A DNA stretch of 64,000 nucleotides, from contig CP036352.1 in the NCBI GenBank assembly GCA_007753915.1, forward strand, positions 496,001 through 560,000, given 5' to 3'. The notes under the pieces are model-generated. The model ran no database searches and had not been told where the DNA came from. It was given only the letters and a program-made list of their open reading frames with translations. Below are positions 61,966 through 64,000 of the stretch, in pieces. The translations under genes were made by a program, and so were the position numbers. Source of the stretch: Phycisphaerae bacterium RAS2 (GTDB taxonomy: Bacteria; Planctomycetota; Phycisphaerae; UBA1845; UTPLA1). Positions within the stretch are counted from its first letter, which is position 1. Each line of letters starts with the position of its first letter.

Positions 61966-62000
61966 CCACTAGTCACTAACTACTGACCACTGACCACTGC
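61966..62000. repeat. Heptanucleotide tandem array, 5 units
   Basis: Five 7-bp units on the plus strand (CCACTAG, TCACTAA, CTACTGA, CCACTGA, CCACTGC), ending exactly at the base before the TAA stop of the gene at 62001. In reverse complement the unit resembles the CAGTG heptamers at 32934. Confidence 0.85.
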
Positions 62001-63758
62001 TTATGGCAGAATCGCCGCGAGGTAGGGACGCACATCCAGTCCGTTGGCGGCGCCGTCGAGGTTCATGTCGGCCCAGCACAGATGATGCGGCTGCTGGGGG
62101 AATCCGAGCAGGGCATCGACAAACTCGGGCACGGTCAGCGGGACGCAAACGTCGCCTTTGTTGATCTGGTCGTAGACGATTCGGAACTTGATCCAGTCGC
62201 CGCAGTCCACGTCGCCATCAAAATCCAGATCGTACGTCGCGCAAGGATCGGACACGACGCTGACCGCGCCGAGATTCAGGTGAACGCCGCAGTAATAGGG
62301 AAACGCCCAGTTCGGGTGCGTGTTGACATTCAGAAACGCGTCGCTAAACACGACGTTGAACATGTTCCCCACGGTTCCCGTCGCCGGTCCGGAGTTGAAC
62401 GCGCCGTCGGGCGATCCATCCAGCCCGCTGATCACGTTGTGCGTTCCACCCATCCAGGTCCAACGCACTGTGTCACCCACTTCAACGATCACATCGGGCG
62501 GTGAGAACACATCGCCCGGCCCGACCGCAACGTTGACCAGCGCGGGACCATCATCGTCATACGAAACGCCCGGCCCGCTGTAGCACGCCGAGAACTGGTA
62601 GCAGTCCAACCCGTCGAGCACGCCGTTCTGATCGTGGTCGCCCGGCAGCACCAGCCGAATGGCGCTCTGAAGCACCGTGGTGTCGACGTCATCCGTCAAC
62701 AACAGGTCGAGGCCGTCGATGTTGTCGAGGGGGCCGAGACCGAAGTCCGCCGCGAAGGCGTAGGGGACAAACAGGCCGCCGCCCGTGGACGTGAACAAAT
62801 CGGCCGGTCCGCGGCCGGGCATCGCGACGGTCGGCGAATCGCGCGTCAGCGAAAAGACAACCTGGTCGATGCCGGGGTTGAAGATGCCGTTGCCGTTGTC
62901 AAAGACGATGAAGTCGTCGATGTCGTCGCCGGTGATGCCGGGCATGAGGCCCAGTTGCGCGGCGCTGACATAGAGCTGTTCGCCGCCCGGTCCTTCGGGG
63001 TTGAAGTCGATGTAGATGTTCGCTCCGCTCGGCACGCCGCCGGGCAGCGTCAGGAGCGACGGACTGTTTCGCGTTGCGGAATAGAAAAGCATGTCCCCGG
63101 GAATGCCTGATTCCAGCGCCGCCACCGGCACGCCGGGGCTGCTCATACCCTGCAACTCGTCCTGCGGCTGCGGATCGACATCGACGATCGGTGGTTCTTC
63201 GGGCTTGAGGTCGAGGTCGACGCCGCCGGTGTCGCCGCCGTTGCGGCCCAGCGTGTTGTTGTCGGGCGTGACGAGCAGAAGGGGCGTTGGCCCGTTCCGC
63301 GTGAAACCCGAGGTGCTGATGTACACGTCGCCGGCTGCCTGATGGCGCAGCGCCTGGTGTTGCACGTTGAAGGGCTTTCCGGCCGTGACGAGCACAGGGT
63401 CGGCCGCCGCCGCGCCGACGCTGGCGCGATCGACGCTGAATGTTAATACGAACGTCGCCATAGGCGGGACGCTGCCGCGGTTGAAGCTGAACCCGTCGAG
63501 ATCGTCGGCCGGATGGTTCAATCCAAGGGCCTGCCCGGAAAATCGAACGGTTGGCCCGGGTTTCTGAAGAATCGCCGAGGCGGTGATGGGGCCGCCGATC
63601 GTCGGCGAAGCGGCATCAATGGAGAAAAGCGGCGCTCGAATCGGCACGTCGGCCGGCGGTTGCGCGACGACACGATCGGGCGAGTGCCAGGCGATCGCTG
63701 CCGCGCTCGCAAGGAACCCGGCGCGCAAAAGGCACTTGAGAATCCCGCACGAAAGCAT
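62001..63758 (-). CDS. Secreted cupredoxin-like protein with dockerin-like EF-hand motifs
   Basis: A 585-aa exported protein (signal near LLRAGFLASAAAIAW). The N-terminal 390 residues are of unknown, low-complexity beta type. A plastocyanin-like domain runs from about residue 410 to 505: VEVGDTVRWTWMGGTHNVISG and FPYYCGVHLNLGAVSVV, giving His, Cys and His ligands, but the usual axial Met position is Ala. Calcium-binding dockerin-like motifs occur before and after it (DHDQNGVLDGLD, DLDFDGDVDCGDW, DMNLDGAANGLD), as in many planctomycete extracellular proteins. A copper site without Met would be altered or the domain may be structural. Confidence 0.82.
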   Translation of the reverse strand: MLSCGILKCLLRAGFLASAAAIAWHSPDRVVAQPPADVPIRAPLFSIDAASPTIGGPITASAILQKPGPTVRFSGQALGLNHPADDLDGFSFNRGSVPPMATFVLTFSVDRASVGAAAADPVLVTAGKPFNVQHQALRHQAAGDVYISTSGFTRNGPTPLLLVTPDNNTLGRNGGDTGGVDLDLKPEEPPIVDVDPQPQDELQGMSSPGVPVAALESGIPGDMLFYSATRNSPSLLTLPGGVPSGANIYIDFNPEGPGGEQLYVSAAQLGLMPGITGDDIDDFIVFDNGNGIFNPGIDQVVFSLTRDSPTVAMPGRGPADLFTSTGGGLFVPYAFAADFGLGPLDNIDGLDLLLTDDVDTTVLQSAIRLVLPGDHDQNGVLDGLDCYQFSACYSGPGVSYDDDGPALVNVAVGPGDVFSPPDVIVEVGDTVRWTWMGGTHNVISGLDGSPDGAFNSGPATGTVGNMFNVVFSDAFLNVNTHPNWAFPYYCGVHLNLGAVSVVSDPCATYDLDFDGDVDCGDWIKFRIVYDQINKGDVCVPLTVPEFVDALLGFPQQPHHLCWADMNLDGAANGLDVRPYLAAILP

Positions 63759-64000
63759 GACTTCTCCTCCCAGTTCGGCGGCCTCTTCGCGGGATAGGTT
63801 GAATCAGCGGGCGGGGAGAACGCTCGTTTCACCCCGCTCGGCCGCCGGACACACCAGTATATCCGATCGACCCCATGAGAAGACGGATTTCGACCCCTCT
63901 TCGGCTGCAAATCACCGCCGAAATGGCCCCTTCCGGACTAGGGATCGCGGTTCAGGGCGTTTTGGGGCCACGTCGAATCGCGCTGCAATCGACCCAGAAC
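63759..64000. other. Upstream region of the cupredoxin gene and window end
   Basis: No supported gene. AGGAG on the minus strand, complementary to CTCCT near 63765-63769, provides the ribosome site of the gene starting at 63758. The remaining bases show no clear promoter or coding signal. Confidence 0.5.

Overview
The window is GC-rich, densely coded bacterial chromosome, most likely from a planctomycete (Planctomycetota, possibly a Phycisphaerae relative). The evidence is indirect: a membrane protein with a CxxCGYxL...CPECG zinc ribbon, a secreted protein with dockerin-like EF-hand motifs, M2 and S46 peptidases, two groEL genes around groES, and many lineage-typical lipoproteins. No rRNA, CRISPR array, insertion sequence or prophage is visible. 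Start codons were chosen from Shine-Dalgarno motifs and family N-termini, so several genes are shorter than their longest open frames.

Layout. 1-3.3 kb: groEL-groES-groEL on the minus strand, the last groEL cut by the window edge. 3.7-5.7 kb: a Rieske oxygenase and a small two-gene unit with a consensus promoter, an operator-like palindrome and an almost leaderless first gene. 5.7-8.1 kb: lipoprotein, RsbW-like kinase, STAS protein and MlaE permease. 8.4-11.8 kb: an alpha/beta hydrolase, then an AT-richer three-gene unit of unknown function with a decayed partial copy of one of its genes. 11.9-19.4 kb: GH3-type adenylating enzyme, dicarboxylate symporter, citrate synthase, an NCS2-like permease and two VOC proteins. 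19.5-23 kb: tRNA-Pro, a TIR-domain protein (probable defence effector), a PIG-V-like membrane protein and a small alpha-beta-barrel protein, each followed by a short repeat resembling the tRNA 3' end. 23-29.7 kb: ankyrin, propeller, old-yellow-enzyme, VOC, YdeI-like and HEAT-repeat proteins. 29.9-32.5 kb: an NrtABC/SsuABC-type ABC importer.

33.1-40.2 kb is a housekeeping block on the minus strand: a GlmU-like uridylyltransferase that lacks the acetyltransferase domain, prs, rplY, pth, rpsF, ssb, rpsR, rplI and dnaB, with tRNA-Gln upstream. 40.7-46.8 kb: TolC-family protein, a large membrane protein, a WYL regulator coupled to dtd, and a small anchored protein. 46.9-50.9 kb: three small membrane-protein genes, a further one, and a DinG-like helicase. 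51.3-56.3 kb: a beta-hydroxyacid dehydrogenase, an S46 dipeptidyl-peptidase and an M2 metallopeptidase. 56.4-59.3 kb: def-fmt-rsmB, ATGA-linked. 59.5-63.8 kb: TPR protein, rpsT, a TlyA-like methyltransferase without S4 domain, and a secreted cupredoxin/dockerin-like protein.

The most unusual content is repetitive DNA. Heptanucleotide arrays with differing units occur at 32934, 37244, 50924, 51259 and 61966, several fused to stop codons. There are also several dispersed hairpin families, one with a compensatory base-pair change. Candidates for under-described systems are the promoter/operator-controlled pair at 4.9-5.7 kb, the three-gene unit at 9.8-11.6 kb, and the TIR gene beside tRNA-Pro.
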